From Yponomeuta sedellus (taxonomy: Eukaryota; Arthropoda; Insecta; Lepidoptera; Yponomeutidae), in assembly GCA_934045075.1 (NCBI GenBank), contig OW203750.1, forward strand, positions 7,025,410 through 7,089,409: DNA of 64,000 nt, written 5' to 3'. A program made the position numbers and the translations under genes. How positions within the stretch are numbered: the stretch's first letter is position 1; each line of letters begins with the position of its first letter. The notes below the pieces were generated by a model that made no database searches, was not told where the DNA came from, and worked only from the letters and a program-made list of their open reading frames with translations. Shown in pieces: positions 54,738 through 64,000 of the stretch.

Positions 54738-54959
54738 TATAAGACACTCACACAAAGACACAACAAAAACAAACAAATACCGAACGCGGAAAAACGAAAA
54801 AAACTAACCTAACATTAAAAATAACTTACAACGACTTAAAAAACGAAAAAAAAAAAAAACAATATATTGCACACGAAAAAAGACTGGCCACTTTTTGTGG
54901 GATTAAAAAATATTGCACTCGGTTACGTAGAGAAATGAATTTCAGGTACTAAGGAAAAG

Positions 54960-55085
54960 TCACATGTCTATGTCTTTTTGACGTTCGTGGGAGCTGTCAC
55001 ATTTTGAACGCGCGCGTTTTTCCCGTCATTACGTTTTTTTTTCGACGCGCGCCGCGCGCGAGGTGCGATCGTGAACTGCTGGTCA
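54960..55085 (-). promoter_or_regulatory. CpG-rich block, candidate cnc isoform promoter
   Basis: A short island with GACGCGCGCCGCGCGCGAGG and GAACGCGCGCG in otherwise AT-rich DNA, about 220-350 bp upstream of the exon 1 ATG. No clear TATA box. Inferred from composition and position only. Confidence 0.4.
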
Positions 55086-55207
55086 GTGAGACATGGTTTA
55101 TTTTACCGTACCGTACAGCATGGTTATTGGAATACAAGTAGGTAGGTACAGCAAGTGCGCTTGACCACCAATTTGTGGCACGTTGGTGGTTGACCATTTT
55201 CAAGCTC

Positions 55208-55347
55208 AGGGCCAGTTTCTGAATTGAGAATTTCGCTAAGTAAACAGTTAACTGTAGTGCTGACCCTTCGAATCTCCCAGATATGAACGTGACAGAACAC
55301 AGTTACTTAAGTATTTACTTGAAATTCTTAATTCAGAAACCGCCCTT
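55208..55347. mobile_element. 140-bp MITE, CCAGTTTCTGAATT ends
   Basis: AGGGCCAGTTTCTGAATTGA and its inverse TTAATTCAGAAACCGCCCTT; full hairpin. Only about 120 bp beyond the CpG-rich block. Confidence 0.8.
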
Positions 55348-55372
55348 TAAAAGGTAAAGTATGCATGGCAGA

Positions 55373-55527
55373 AGTATTTCTCAATGATTCGCGATACTCA
55401 TACATAGTTATATATTAAAGGGGTCAAATCGCAATCATTTATCAGGTAAAATAATCGCGATTTGACCCGTTTAATATAGAACGATGTATGAGTATCGCGG
55501 ATCGTTAGGAAATACCATGGTAGAGTT
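55373..55527. mobile_element. palindromic AAACGGGTC-family MITE, most complete
   Basis: GTATTTCTCAATGATTCGCG, ATATATTAAAGGGGTCAAAT, centre TTATCAGGTAAAATAA, then the inverse arm to CGTTAGGAAATAC. Confidence 0.8.
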
Positions 55528-55734
55528 GGGTTGTTTGGGACGAGACGTGGCACTATATATAGATAGAATGTTTATTTGGTACCATTATAAAAAAAATCTT
55601 ATCATCTAAATATTTAAAAACTAGGAATTGCCACCAAAAAGGCATCCGAGCAACTTTATAGAGCTTGAGCTAGAAAAAATTAATATCGAAAAAAAATATT
55701 TGGAATAATTATACTATTTTTATTTTAATTTACT

Positions 55735-55950
55735 AACCCGTGCTAAGGAATAAATTTAAAAACCTATTTAGAGGCTAAAAATTTCACCCGGATTCGAACC
55801 CGCTACCTCTGGCTATCCGTGCCAGCGCTCTACCAATGGGCGACTCACGGCATCAGTGAAATTTCGAACCTCTTAACACTATTCTCTGTATTACGTACAG
55901 GCAGCGTAGGTTTTTACAATTGTCCTTAGCACGGGTTAGTGCATTCAAAA
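55735..55950 (-). mobile_element. tRNA-module repeat with internal deletion
   Basis: AACCCGTGCTAAGGAATAAA, CGGATTCGAACCCGCTACCT, TATTACGTACAGGCAGCG, joined to TAGGTTTTTACAATTGTCCT, AGCACGGGTTAGTGCATT in the other sense. Confidence 0.7.
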
Positions 55951-55999
55951 TAAAAATAGTATTATCTAGGCTGCTTTGGATAGCCTGTACCATACTAGG

Positions 56000-56297
56000 A
56001 TACCAAAAACATGGAAATACACCCGGACTGAGGCTATTTGTGCAAACGTACTGTACCCCCAGTGGGAATAGAACCCGCGACTTCGGGCAAGGTAATCGAA
56101 CGTGTGACCGCTAGGCCAACGGGCAGTAAAATGAAAAATAAATTAACAGACAGTGAAGGAAAACATCGTGAGGAAACCCGGGAGTCTGAAGTGCTCAAAA
56201 ACCTCAGCGCTTGAAATTGCCAATCCGCAGTGGGCACGCGTGGTTTTTAAACCTGTCCTCTCTCTTCGAGAGAAGGCCTGTGCCCTGCAGAGGGGCG
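56000..56297 (-). repeat. tRNA-headed SINE
   Basis: On the minus strand: CTGCCCGTTGGCCTAGCGGT (A box), GTCGCGGGTTCTATTCCCA (B box). The flank AACATCGTGAGGAAACCCGG to GGCCTGTGCCCTGCAGAGGG is the shared SINE end, probably in the other orientation. Confidence 0.55.
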
Positions 56298-56299
56298 TT

Positions 56300-56868
56300 T
56301 ATAGTTTACATTAAAAAGTAAAAATAGTAAAAAAAACATGACATTGACCAAAAAAACTGACAGCAGTTAACATTGTTGTATAACGTTCGAGAAACAGGGT
56401 GTAAGCCTCCACGGTTGCCAACGCTGTTCTCACCAAAGCACAGCAAGCTTACTGCGCACACGCATCGCGTAAAAAAATACTAATATCTAATATATCAGTG
56501 TGAAATCGGCGGAATTGCCATCCACCCACCACACCACGCTATTACAAGCCTTATTCTTACTGTAATAAGAGTATTTTTTCCATCACAGCGGCTGGATAAG
56601 TATCTTACCGCATGTTGTTTCTGGTGGCCCCTCATCTAGTACAATTAAGCTGACGGTCGGGTGACCAGGTGGGAGTGCTGTGATCTATACCGTTGAGGCG
56701 TCATTTCCTAACGGTCAAGCGGTAAGGAGACTTTCTTCGACGGAGCTTTTTCGAGATTTGAGTGCGCAGGCGCAACTCGCGTCTGATGCGAGATTTAGAA
56801 ACTTAATAAAGTTTACATACCTAACTAATTATGAGGGGTCGAGCTGCCGTCGATTGTATTGTAATTTT
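56300..56868. other. no gene recognised
   Basis: A 91-codon plus frame (56680-56955) runs into a LINE 3' end and is not a gene. TTCCATCACAGCGGCTGG is unassigned. Confidence 0.
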
Positions 56869-56869
56869 G

Positions 56870-57018
56870 TAATTTATTTATTTGCAAAAGATACGAATAT
56901 TCTTTATTGTACACTGGAAAAACAACAAATACAAAATAATTGCAAATATACATAGTGCAATTGGCGGCCTTATTGCTCAAAGCAATTTCTTCCAGACCAC
57001 CTTACGAAGGAAAGTTGC
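56870..57018 (-). repeat. LINE 3' end, inverse
   Basis: GAATATTCTTTATTGTACAC, GGCGGCCTTATTGCTCAAAG, ACGAAGGAAAGTTGCTGAAG. Confidence 0.75.
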
Positions 57019-57069
57019 TGAAGGAAATTAGAAAGACGGGTAGCCAGTGCAAATTTTAATATTGTTACA

Positions 57070-57242
57070 TACTTATCTTCTATCTTCTATAATACAAAAA
57101 TGAATCCCGAACCGATTTCGCTAATTCTTTTCTTACAATATTCCTTGAAGTACGAGGAATGTTCTTACGGAAACTAAAAATTTAAGAATCGACTGTTAGG
57201 CAGTATACGAAGATCGCTGGGTCAGCGATCTTCGTATACTTA
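57070..57242 (+). mobile_element. Helitron-like element ending in an 18-bp-arm hairpin
   Basis: TTCTATAATACAAAAATGAA, GAACCGATTTCGCTAATTC, then AGTATACGAAGATCGCTG, GGT, and its exact complement. The usual CAGCTAGT end is missing. Confidence 0.6.
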
Positions 57243-57419
57243 TCTATCTTCGAATACTTATCGTATCTTCGTTTGGAATAAAATACTTTGATTTCATTTG
57301 ATTATGGTGACCTATAAATAGCATGAAAAGTAATAAGTCGCCTATAATAACCTATTATGGCATGGCAGCAACAAATCGAGGCTAAAAACCTATGGTGAAT
57401 TATGTAACTATTAGGTAGA

Positions 57420-57565
57420 TCAGCCTGTACTAAGTCCACTGCTGGACACATTCCTCAAGGCACGGCACTTCCTCACTCCTCGACCATCCTCGTCAAGCCA
57501 CTAATGGGGATGGTCTGCCGTAGATCGTCGGTCCAGCGAGCAAGTTGGCGTCCTACGTTTGCCAG
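57420..57565. repeat. retroelement 3' fragment
   Basis: AGTCCACTGCTGGACACATT, CCTCAAGGCACGGCACTTCC, CGTCGGTCCAGCGAGCAAG, CCTACGTTTGCCAGTTCGC. Confidence 0.5.
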
Positions 57566-57792
57566 TTCGCTCGTTAGACCCGAAGAATTATTAATTAAAT
57601 ACAAATCCGTCTTCCAAGCTGAGTCAAGAAGACAAATTACTTTTTTTTTTTCACTCTCATCAAGACTGAGAGGACGGAATTAACAAGAGATTAAAAAGTG
57701 GAAGAAACTTTTAAGGTCCCTATTCGGAAGCTATCGACTAGATTAAATAGGTATGACGAAAGATTTTTCAATCCTCTTAAATAATGTAGAGA

Positions 57793-57935
57793 CATTTATT
57801 CTTCTTCTTCAGGCTATATTAGTCCACTGCTGGACATAGCCATCCCCTAATGAGCGCAAGGTTGTGCCATCATTGGGGGGTAATGCCCATAATCCCCACG
57901 CTGCGCATGCGGCATCGTATTTTGGTGGAATATAT
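57793..57935 (-). repeat. retroposon fragment, GAA tail
   Basis: TTCTTCTTCAGGCTATATTA, CATCATTGGGGGGTAATGCC, CATAATCCCCACGCTGC. Family of 43887-44139. Confidence 0.7.
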
Positions 57936-58404
57936 TATTTATAAAAAAACAACTATATTTCAGTAATAAACTAAACGATAGCCATTTTTCTAAAACAATT
58001 AAAAATCTGTGGGAAAACCGCTCAAAGTGTCATGACGTCAAATCTGACGTCACGTCCAGGTAAACAAACATCGTAATCACTAGCAGTCACAACAAAGCAT
58101 TATTTTTTGAGTTTTATGATGTTAATGTCATGATTTTGCATGATATATCTAATTTTATACTAAATTATTATCGAACAAAGTAGGCCAATTCATAATGATA
58201 GTCGCATCAGCCACCATTTCATTGAATAATTGTTTGTGGGTGTGTACACATTAAATTGACAAGCAAAAACATACTAAAAATATTGAAGGGTAGTTTTAAC
58301 AAAGAAAAGTGAAAAAGAGTGGGCTTCACGTCGCTCGCTAGCGGCGGGGAGCCATTGCCATCCGAAATACGTTGCTGATCGGATCTCCTGAACAAACTTT
58401 ATAT
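57936..58404. other. no gene seen
   Basis: AT-rich with one ATGACGTCAAATCTGACGTC pair near 58032. No family recognised. Confidence 0.
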
Positions 58405-58600
58405 TCTAAAAACCTATTTAGAGGCTAAAAATTCCACCCGTGTCGGGATTCGAACCCGCGGCACCTCTGGCTATCCGTGCCAGCGCTCTTTCCAACTGAG
58501 CTAATGGGCGAATAGCCAGAGGTGTCGCGTCACAAAGTCTAAATAGGTTTTTAAAATTGTCGTTAGCACGGGTTAGTGCATTAAAAAAAGAATATAAACT
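58405..58600 (-). mobile_element. tRNA-module repeat, inverted-end form
   Basis: AAAACCTATTTAGAGGCTAA, GGGATTCGAACCCGCGG, TTCCAACTGAGCTAATGGGC, then an inverted scrap ATAGCCAGAGGTGTCGCG and TCTAAATAGGTTTTTAAAAT, TAGCACGGGTTAGTGCATT. Confidence 0.7.
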
Positions 58601-58674
58601 TCATATTATTCACATTTTCCAAAGACGCGTAATAAAAGATTTTTTTCCATTGGTGACGCCAGTTGGCATCGCCT

Positions 58675-58942
58675 TGGAACGTTTTATAACTTTTATAATA
58701 ATAAATAAACTCTGGAACGACTTCAGGTGTGCTTTTATTTGTAGATTTAGTATAATATTTTAATAAAACAGAAAAACTGGATAAAAACGGATAAGCAGGT
58801 AAAAAGTCAGATCTGGTCAAAGGGTAAAGTAGTAGTGGTGAAAAATGAGGGAAATCGAAGAATGAGTGACAAAATTTAAATATTTGAAAATGATAGATAG
58901 AAAAAGAAATAAAAATGGTGTTAACAGGTTTGCACCGTTACA
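58675..58942 (-). repeat. 3' LTR
   Basis: 268 bp, same ends as the 5' LTR; small differences only. A third, solo copy lies at 9619-9888. Confidence 0.85.
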
Positions 58943-59632
58943 CTACCCGGGGGTAACCGGTAAAAAAATATATTTTTTAAATATATTTAGTTAAAAAATA
59001 TATATTAAAAAAAATTTTTTTTATAAAAAATATTGTCAAGACAAAAAAAAAATTTTAAGTCAAGAGAGGTAAATAATTAAAATAAAATTTAAACACAAGG
59101 CCGAGAGTAAAGTCGATGATAAAAAAATATTGTCGAAATAATAAAATTTAAATTTAAAGTCATGAGTCAGGTCGATGAAGGTCGGGGATGTGGGATGGGT
59201 AAGTAAATATGGTTATTCTTAAATATTAAAATAAATTATAAAAGATGGGCGATGAAAAAAATTTAGAGTAGGTATGTGGGGTGATATTTACAATAAATAT
59301 TTACATTAGGCAGTTCCCCTTTTATTCATCATCTATCATTCATCACCTAGCATGCATCATCTATCATTGTCTTCAACTAAAGTAAAAGGTGAAGACGTTC
59401 ACTCATTGTAGACAAAATCTATTTTTATTAATAAGATTTATCCTGGAACTGGCCTAAATTAGTAATAGGCTTATTTAGCCAGTTACCACCCGCTGGTATT
59501 CGGTAGTGGTAAGGCTTATTTAAGAGTCACAATCCGCTCTATGAAAAAATATTTACATTTTAAAAATATTTATAATATTGGGTACATAATACCCCACGGG
59601 GTAGATTCCGTCGTAGTTAACGTTCCACTGGC

Positions 59633-59650
59633 GCCCCACGTTGGGCGCCA
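59633..59650 (-). other. primer-binding site, tRNA-Lys
   Basis: Minus strand TGGCGCCCAACGTGGGGC, one base after the LTR. As I recall it, this matches the 3' end of insect tRNA-Lys(CTT) including CCA. The 17-18 bp on each side are inverted copies (AACGTTCCACTGGCGCC), so the site sits in a hairpin. Confidence 0.75.
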
Positions 59651-59651
59651 G

Positions 59652-59919
59652 TGGAACGTTTTATAACTTTTATAATAAAAAATTAACTCTGGAACGACTT
59701 CAGGTGTGGTTTTATTTGTAGATTTAGTATAATATTTTAATAAAACGGGAAAACTGGATAAAAACGGATAAGCAGGTAAAAAGTCAGATCTGGTCAAAGG
59801 GTAAAGTAGTAGTGGTGAAAAATTAAGGAAATCGAAGAATGAGTGAGAAAATTTAAATATTTGAAAATGATAGATAGAAAAAGAAATAAAAATTGTGTAA
59901 ACAGGTTTGCACCGTTACA
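59652..59919 (-). repeat. 5' LTR
   Basis: 268 bp, minus orientation, nearly identical to 58675-58942. Shared inner words include TTACCTGCTTATCCG and GAAGTCGTTCCAGAG. Confidence 0.85.
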
Positions 59920-60156
59920 GCCTAACGCCGAATTCGATATCACCCAGAAGAAAAACGATCGTCTCTGAATCGACACCCGTCTCTCATGCAGAGTGAAGTG
60001 TGAACATCGCAAGTAGTTAGTAGTAACGGTCTTTCATGTACTGCTCATTCGATCAATCAATCAATTCTTAATTTAACACTTCTTGTACTGCCGTTTGTTT
60101 CTAATTGCAAATTTATAAGTATGCACAATAATAATAATAAATTCCACAGTCACTTA

Positions 60157-60524
60157 GGGACCATCCACAAAATACGTCACACATTAAGGGGGAGGGAGGG
60201 GGTGGACGACGTGTGACATTGTGTGACGGGGGGTGAGAGGGGTTCTAAATTTCGTGACATCACATTTCCAAACCACCAAAGCAAACACGAACTTCGCACT
60301 ATTAACGAAATGCTCAAAACATTTGCAACTCTTGATATTTAATAAAAACAGTTTCGGAACTGCTGTTTGAATTCAATAAATTCTAAATTTAAAATTGCAT
60401 AATATGTGACGTCTGACGTCATACTAGGGAGGGGGGGGTCTCACAAATGTGACCGACTGTGACAAGGACGGGGGAGGGGTCGAAAAATCACGAAATTCCT
60501 GTGACGTAATTTATGGATGGCCCC
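60157..60524. mobile_element. 368-bp MITE, GGCCATCCATAAATTACGTC ends
   Basis: GGGACCATCCACAAAATACG on the left; the right end is the complement of GGGGCCATCCATAAATTACG. Interior TTTGCAACTCTTGATATTTA and GTTTCGGAACTG shared with 24427-24731. Confidence 0.8.
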
Positions 60525-60584
60525 TTGTCCTGCGATGTGATCATGTTACTTTTCTCATATATATTATACTATTATCTTATATTC

Positions 60585-60797
60585 TTTTTAAAGCACTAAC
60601 CCATGCTAAGGACAATTTTAAAAACCTATTTAGAGGCTGTACGTAATACAGAGAGTATTGTAAAGAGGTTCGAAATTTCACTGATGCCGGTAGTCGCCCA
60701 TTAGCTCAGGTGGGAGCGCTGGCACGGTTAGCCAGAGGTCGCGGGTTCGAGTCCCGGCATGAGTGGAATTGTTAGCCTCTAAATAGGTTTAAAAAAA
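60585..60797 (+). mobile_element. tRNA-module repeat, rearranged
   Basis: Inverted scrap AGCACTAACCCATGCTAAGG, CTATTTAGAGGC, then sense CGTAATACAGAGAGTATTG, CCCATTAGCTCAGGTGGGAG (A box), GCGGGTTCGAGTCCCGG (B box), TTAGCCTCTAAATAGG. Confidence 0.75.
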
Positions 60798-60839
60798 CTG
60801 TGTCCAAAAACGAAATATCTACTGGACTTTGACCTACAA

Positions 60840-61125
60840 TTATGTATTATACAATGTGATAGTTTGTGAAGGTGTTTGCTGCTAGATCTCGCAATCGGCT
60901 GAACGGAGTTTCATGAAACTTGGCATACAGGTAGACAAAGATTTGAAATGAGACATAGGATACTTGATAGCCCGGTAATGCGTTCCCGTGGGATAATATT
61001 TTATTGTTACCGTAACCTCTTTTCTAGCCAAACTCTTATGTATTTATTTATTTCGTTGCCATGGTAACAAGAATGGTATAAACGGACTTTGTGGCGATAC
61101 GAAGTTCGCCGGGACAGTAGCTAAT
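60840..61125 (+). mobile_element. Helitron-like element
   Basis: GCTAGATCTCGCAATCGGCT, ACTTTGTGGCGATACGAAGT, TCGCCGGGACAGTAGCTAAT; the last bases depart from CTAGT. Confidence 0.55.
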
Positions 61126-61190
61126 CACATACAAACTAATTCACACTATTCACATTCACACTAATATTATAAAGGCGAAAGTTTTTGAGT

Positions 61191-62462
61191 GAAATGAAAT
61201 GAAAAGGTTTTATTCAAAGTAGCACAGAAACTGCGGCTTAATGAACGTTACAATTCAAACTAGGTGTTCATTTCAAAATCTAGATCATTTAGGAGAAAAA
61301 ATGGACAAAAAAACTCCTAACTTAGTCTTTTCAAAAGTCCTTAATTACCATAGTTTACATAATTATTATAAACATAGAACTCATACATTGTACTGGCTTT
61401 AATTCCAGACCTCATTGTCATCTAAATAAACCTTTATGTTATAGTAGCCCTTTTGACACAAAGTGTGCTTAACATATTTTTTGAACCGCGATTCAGGCAA
61501 GCTTAATATATCTTCAGGGATTTTATTATAGAAGCGTATACAATGCCCCATGAAGGATGTATTAACCTTTGCCAGCCTAAATAGCGGGAACAAAAGTTTA
61601 TGTTTATTTCTAGTATTTAAATTGTGTTGGCTACCTAAAGTTTTAAAGTTACTGATATTTTTCCTAACGTACATAATGTTTGCATATATATACTGACTGG
61701 CAACTGTCAGGATGTTAGTTTCTTTAAAGAAATCTCTTAACGAATCTCTACTACCCAGCCTATAAATGAATCTGATCGCTCTCTTCTGCAAGACGAAGAT
61801 GGTCTCAATGTCTGCTGACCGTCCCCACAGTAGTATGCCATAGGACATAAGACTATGGAAGTAACTAAAATAAACAAGCCTAGCAGTTGCGACGTCAGTT
61901 AGTTCCCTAATTCTTTTGACTGCATATGCTGCTGAACTAAGCCTATTTGCTAATTTTTGAAGCTTTGAAGCTTTGACCCCATTGAAGCTTTGCATCAATT
62001 GTGATACCTAGAAATACAGTTTCATTCACAAGGTCTAATTTGTCATTCCCTAGTAAAACATTGCTGTCTACCGTTTTGACATTTGGAAGAGTGAACTTTA
62101 TAAATTTCGTCTTTTTTGAATTTAACAATAAGTTATTAGAAGTAAACCAATTTAGTACCCGAGAGAGAGCATTATTTGTATTGTCAAGGTCATTTTCTTG
62201 TCTCTTAATTTTAAAAATAAGTGACGTGTCATCTGCCAATAATACTATCTCTGACATATTTTGAACCATGAACGGCAAATCATTTACATATACGAGGAAG
62301 AGGAACGGCCCCATTATCGATCCCTGTGGCACTCCTATCCTGACCTCTGAACCTGAAGATTTAGCTCTATTTATATCGGCTCTTTGAACTCTCCCTTCTA
62401 AATATGATGTCATAAGTTTTAGGCTATTCCCGTTTAAACCATAGTGCTTTAATTTTAAAAGA
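61191..62462 (-). mobile_element. 5'-truncated Jockey-like LINE
   Basis: The 3' end at 61191 carries an (ATTTC)-type tail and AAAACCTTTTCATTTC; the 5' break is at about 62462 next to a Helitron fragment. It contains the C-terminal half of the reverse-transcriptase protein. Its 3' end is the source of at least eight fragments in the window (10480, 17812, 29860, 41265, 41583, 44932, 52138 and 52440). Confidence 0.88.
61399..62460 (-). pseudogene. reverse transcriptase, C-terminal half, one frameshift
   Basis: Copies LINE RNA into DNA at a nicked target (family knowledge). First frame (to about 61985): KHYGLNGNSLKLMTSYLEGR, then GVPQGSIMGPFLFLVYVNDL (palm/finger motif) and LADDTSLIF, holding the catalytic D-D pair. 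Second frame: ARLVYFSYFHSLMSYGILLW and FVLQKRAIRFIYRLGSRDSL, ending YLDDNEVWN and stop at 61399. The frames part at a triple AGCTTCAA repeat (about 61960-61995). The N-terminal endonuclease is absent. Jockey clade is my best guess from these motifs. Confidence 0.85.
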
Positions 62463-62620
62463 AGTGTGTATGTTTGTTACTTCTTCGCGCCTAAACGGAT
62501 GGAGCGATTTAGTAAAATTTGGTATGGAGTTAGCCCACACCCTGGATTAACGCATAGACTTTGTTTTAGTGCGGAAAATATCTTATTCGCATGGGAAAAT
62601 CGATAAATAATCGTGAAAAG
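62463..62620 (+). repeat. Helitron-like fragment
   Basis: GAAGTGTGTATGTTTGTTAC, TTCGCGCCTAAACGGATGGA, CACACCCTGGATTAACGCAT. The matching 3' end may be GCGGCACAGCTAGT at 63336-63349, after the insertions below. Confidence 0.55.
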
Positions 62621-62723
62621 ACCCGCTTAATATAAAACTACGAATAATTGGTGACGTTAGGAGTTCGAGGCGCGCTATTGTCAACTTCTCGTCGATAATT
62701 TTATCTAGTCGATAGCACTGCAG

Positions 62724-63042
62724 CAAGCTAAGTGCTTAGTTCGAGTTTGACAGGTCCAACCGAATAACTTTACTACCGCGTTAATCGAGCATTGAGTAGT
62801 GAGTATGAGTAAGTTAACCGTTCGAACTGGCAAAACGCTCCCACAGTACAACTCGCACTCGCGTTCATTCGTATTTTGGCTGGTAAACTTGTTCACTTCT
62901 CAACGTAAACCATTAGGTACAACTCGCACTCAGCAATTTTAATTTCCATACTTGTCGCTAAGTGGCGCTTCCTCGATGCCATAGAAATATGAGTTTACGT
63001 TAACGCGATCGAGTAGTTAAAAAACTCGCACTAAGCACTCTG
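62724..63042. mobile_element. MITE, second copy of 12918-13216
   Basis: AAGTGCTTAGTTCGAGTTTG, TACCGCGTTAATCGAGCATT, CTTGTCGCTAAGTGGCGCTT, GTTAAAAAACTCGCACTAAG. Confidence 0.75.
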
Positions 63043-63044
63043 AA

Positions 63045-63322
63045 GTAGCAGTGGACTGGCCATATCTCGCGATATCGATCGCAATCGATAACCGTTGGAG
63101 TAAACGTAATCTTGAGTGGAGACCGAGACTCGGCAAACGTAGTGTGGGACGCCCTCCGACCAGGTGGGATGACGATCTGCGAAAAACTGATAAAAACTGA
63201 CGAAAAGCCGACAGATGCTGGATGCGGCAAGCTGAAGACAGGGCGCTATGGCGCTCATTAGGGGAGAGCTGTGTCCAGCAGTGGACTACATAATATAGCC
63301 TGAAGAAGAAGAAGATAGCACC
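63045..63322 (+). pseudogene. LINE C-terminus with GAA tail
   Basis: GTAATCTTGAGTGGAGACCG, CAAACGTAGTGTGGGACGCC, AGACAGGGCGCTATGGCGCT, TATAGCCTGAAGAAGAAGAA. The coding end runs straight into the tail used by the short retroposons at 974 and 43887. Confidence 0.65.
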
Positions 63323-63572
63323 GCGGTAACACCGCGCGGCACAGCTAGTGTAAAAATACATTCGAAAGTAAAACGAGGTATTTCAAAATCAATACCGAGT
63401 AACATTCGCAGCTTTACAAGGCACTAAAAGCCGTGCATTAAATGAGATTAATTATACAAATTAGTTATTCATGTTGAGATCGAAATTATGCAGATTTTAT
63501 TTGGTGAAAAAGGTGTCGAAATTAATCTTGTTCGGGGCAAGTTATTAATACCCATCAATAGAAGGATCAGGA

Positions 63573-63888
63573 AGCGCTCGTGGCCTAGGCGTACCGAGTG
63601 ATTGGAATCAATTACTTGAGTTAAGCAACAACAGGCGCGGTCAGGTACCTACAGGATGGGTGACCGTCCCGTGACTACCGCTAGTGGCACTTTTCCGAGC
63701 GTTTCCGTGCTTCGCAAGGCACGTTAAGCCGTTGGTGCCGGCTGTCATAATAATGGCAGTCGTTAAGCCATGTCACAGGCCTAATGGGCGCCTTGATAAC
63801 TTCTAACAGTAAGGCCCGCCACCTTACAATACTCCACCAACCCGGACTTGGCCCCCGTGATGGAGTATGGGCTAGCCTTCCCGCGAAA
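63573..63888 (+). mobile_element. 5S-like SINE, subfamily 1
   Basis: GAAGCGCTCGTGGCCTAGGC, GAGTGATTGGAATCAATTAC, GTTAAGCAACAACAGGCGCG, GGATGGGTGACCGTCCCGTG, body to GGAGTATGGGCTAGCCTTCC. Confidence 0.82.
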
Positions 63889-64000
63889 CAGCACTTGTGT
63901 TTTCCCTACTCTTGTAAGACATCTAACTAATGCTTTTAGCATTTAAAATTATTGATGGCAATCATGAAATATTTTTAGGTATACGTGTAGGTGGCGACTG

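Larger units (their letters stand above)
58675..59919 (-). mobile_element. TRIM-like non-autonomous LTR retrotransposon
   Basis: 1,245 bp between 4-bp target duplications GCCT (58671-58674 and 59920-59923). Two 268-bp LTRs, 59652-59919 (5') and 58675-58942 (3'), both starting TGTAACGGTGCAAACC and ending CGTTCCA. The primer site follows the 5' LTR after one base. The 700-bp interior is AT-rich and has no gag or pol frame, so movement would need enzymes in trans. No good purine tract is visible before the 3' LTR. Confidence 0.85.

Noticed and set aside
56680..56955. 91-codon plus frame
   Set aside because: Its second half is the inverse 3' end of a LINE; the first half shows no recognisable domain.

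Overview
The window is insect nuclear DNA, most likely from a moth or butterfly. I base this on three things. One host gene is spread over many short GC-rich coding exons inside long AT-rich introns. There is a dense layer of short repeats of lepidopteran type: Helitron-like ends in GTCGCGGG…CTAGT, non-LTR tails in (GAA)n or (GAC)n, and foldback MITEs. A mariner transposon is present. There are no bacterial operons, rRNA genes or CRISPR arrays.

The host gene is cap-n-collar (cnc, the insect Nrf1/Nrf2 orthologue), on the minus strand. Fifteen coding exons run from about 54.7 kb down to 9.4 kb. Every junction has an AG acceptor or GT donor and every phase matches. The joined frame is 541 codons plus stop: a short first exon (starts MMDFHEYQ), a WQDL-containing activation segment, [19 protein letters not shown], a serine-rich degron-like exon, the CNC domain, the bZIP, and a C-terminal Neh3-like segment. 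No Keap1-binding (Neh2, ETGE) exon is visible, so the model looks like a shorter Cnc isoform started from a promoter near 55 kb; long-isoform exons would lie beyond 64 kb.

Layout. 1-3.9 kb: nested repeats and a mariner element. 3.9-9.4 kb: AT-rich DNA downstream of the cnc stop, probably partly its 3' UTR. 9.4-36.6 kb: cnc exons 15 to 2, with introns full of SINEs, MITEs and retroelement ends. 36.6-54.7 kb: the large first intron, with a THAP-domain relic, a long inverted-repeat element and several nested insertions. 54.7-55.1 kb: exon 1 and a CpG-rich putative promoter. 55-64 kb: a miniature LTR element with tRNA-Lys primer site, a 5'-truncated Jockey-like LINE, Helitron pieces and SINEs.

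Most striking: (a) a 67-bp tandem array that repeats the end of cnc exon 6 together with its 5' splice site, giving five donor sites in a row; (b) two degenerate exon-duplication relics in the same gene; (c) a tandem array of CRE-like TGACGTCA sites reaching across the cnc stop codon; (d) a dispersed element carrying a tRNA-like A/B-box module between direct terminal repeats; (e) two subfamilies of SINE whose heads resemble 5S rRNA; (f) a 1,245-bp TRIM-like element with two 268-bp LTRs, a GCCT target duplication and its primer site inside a perfect hairpin. Coordinates of repeats without target-site duplications are approximate, since no alignment could be run.
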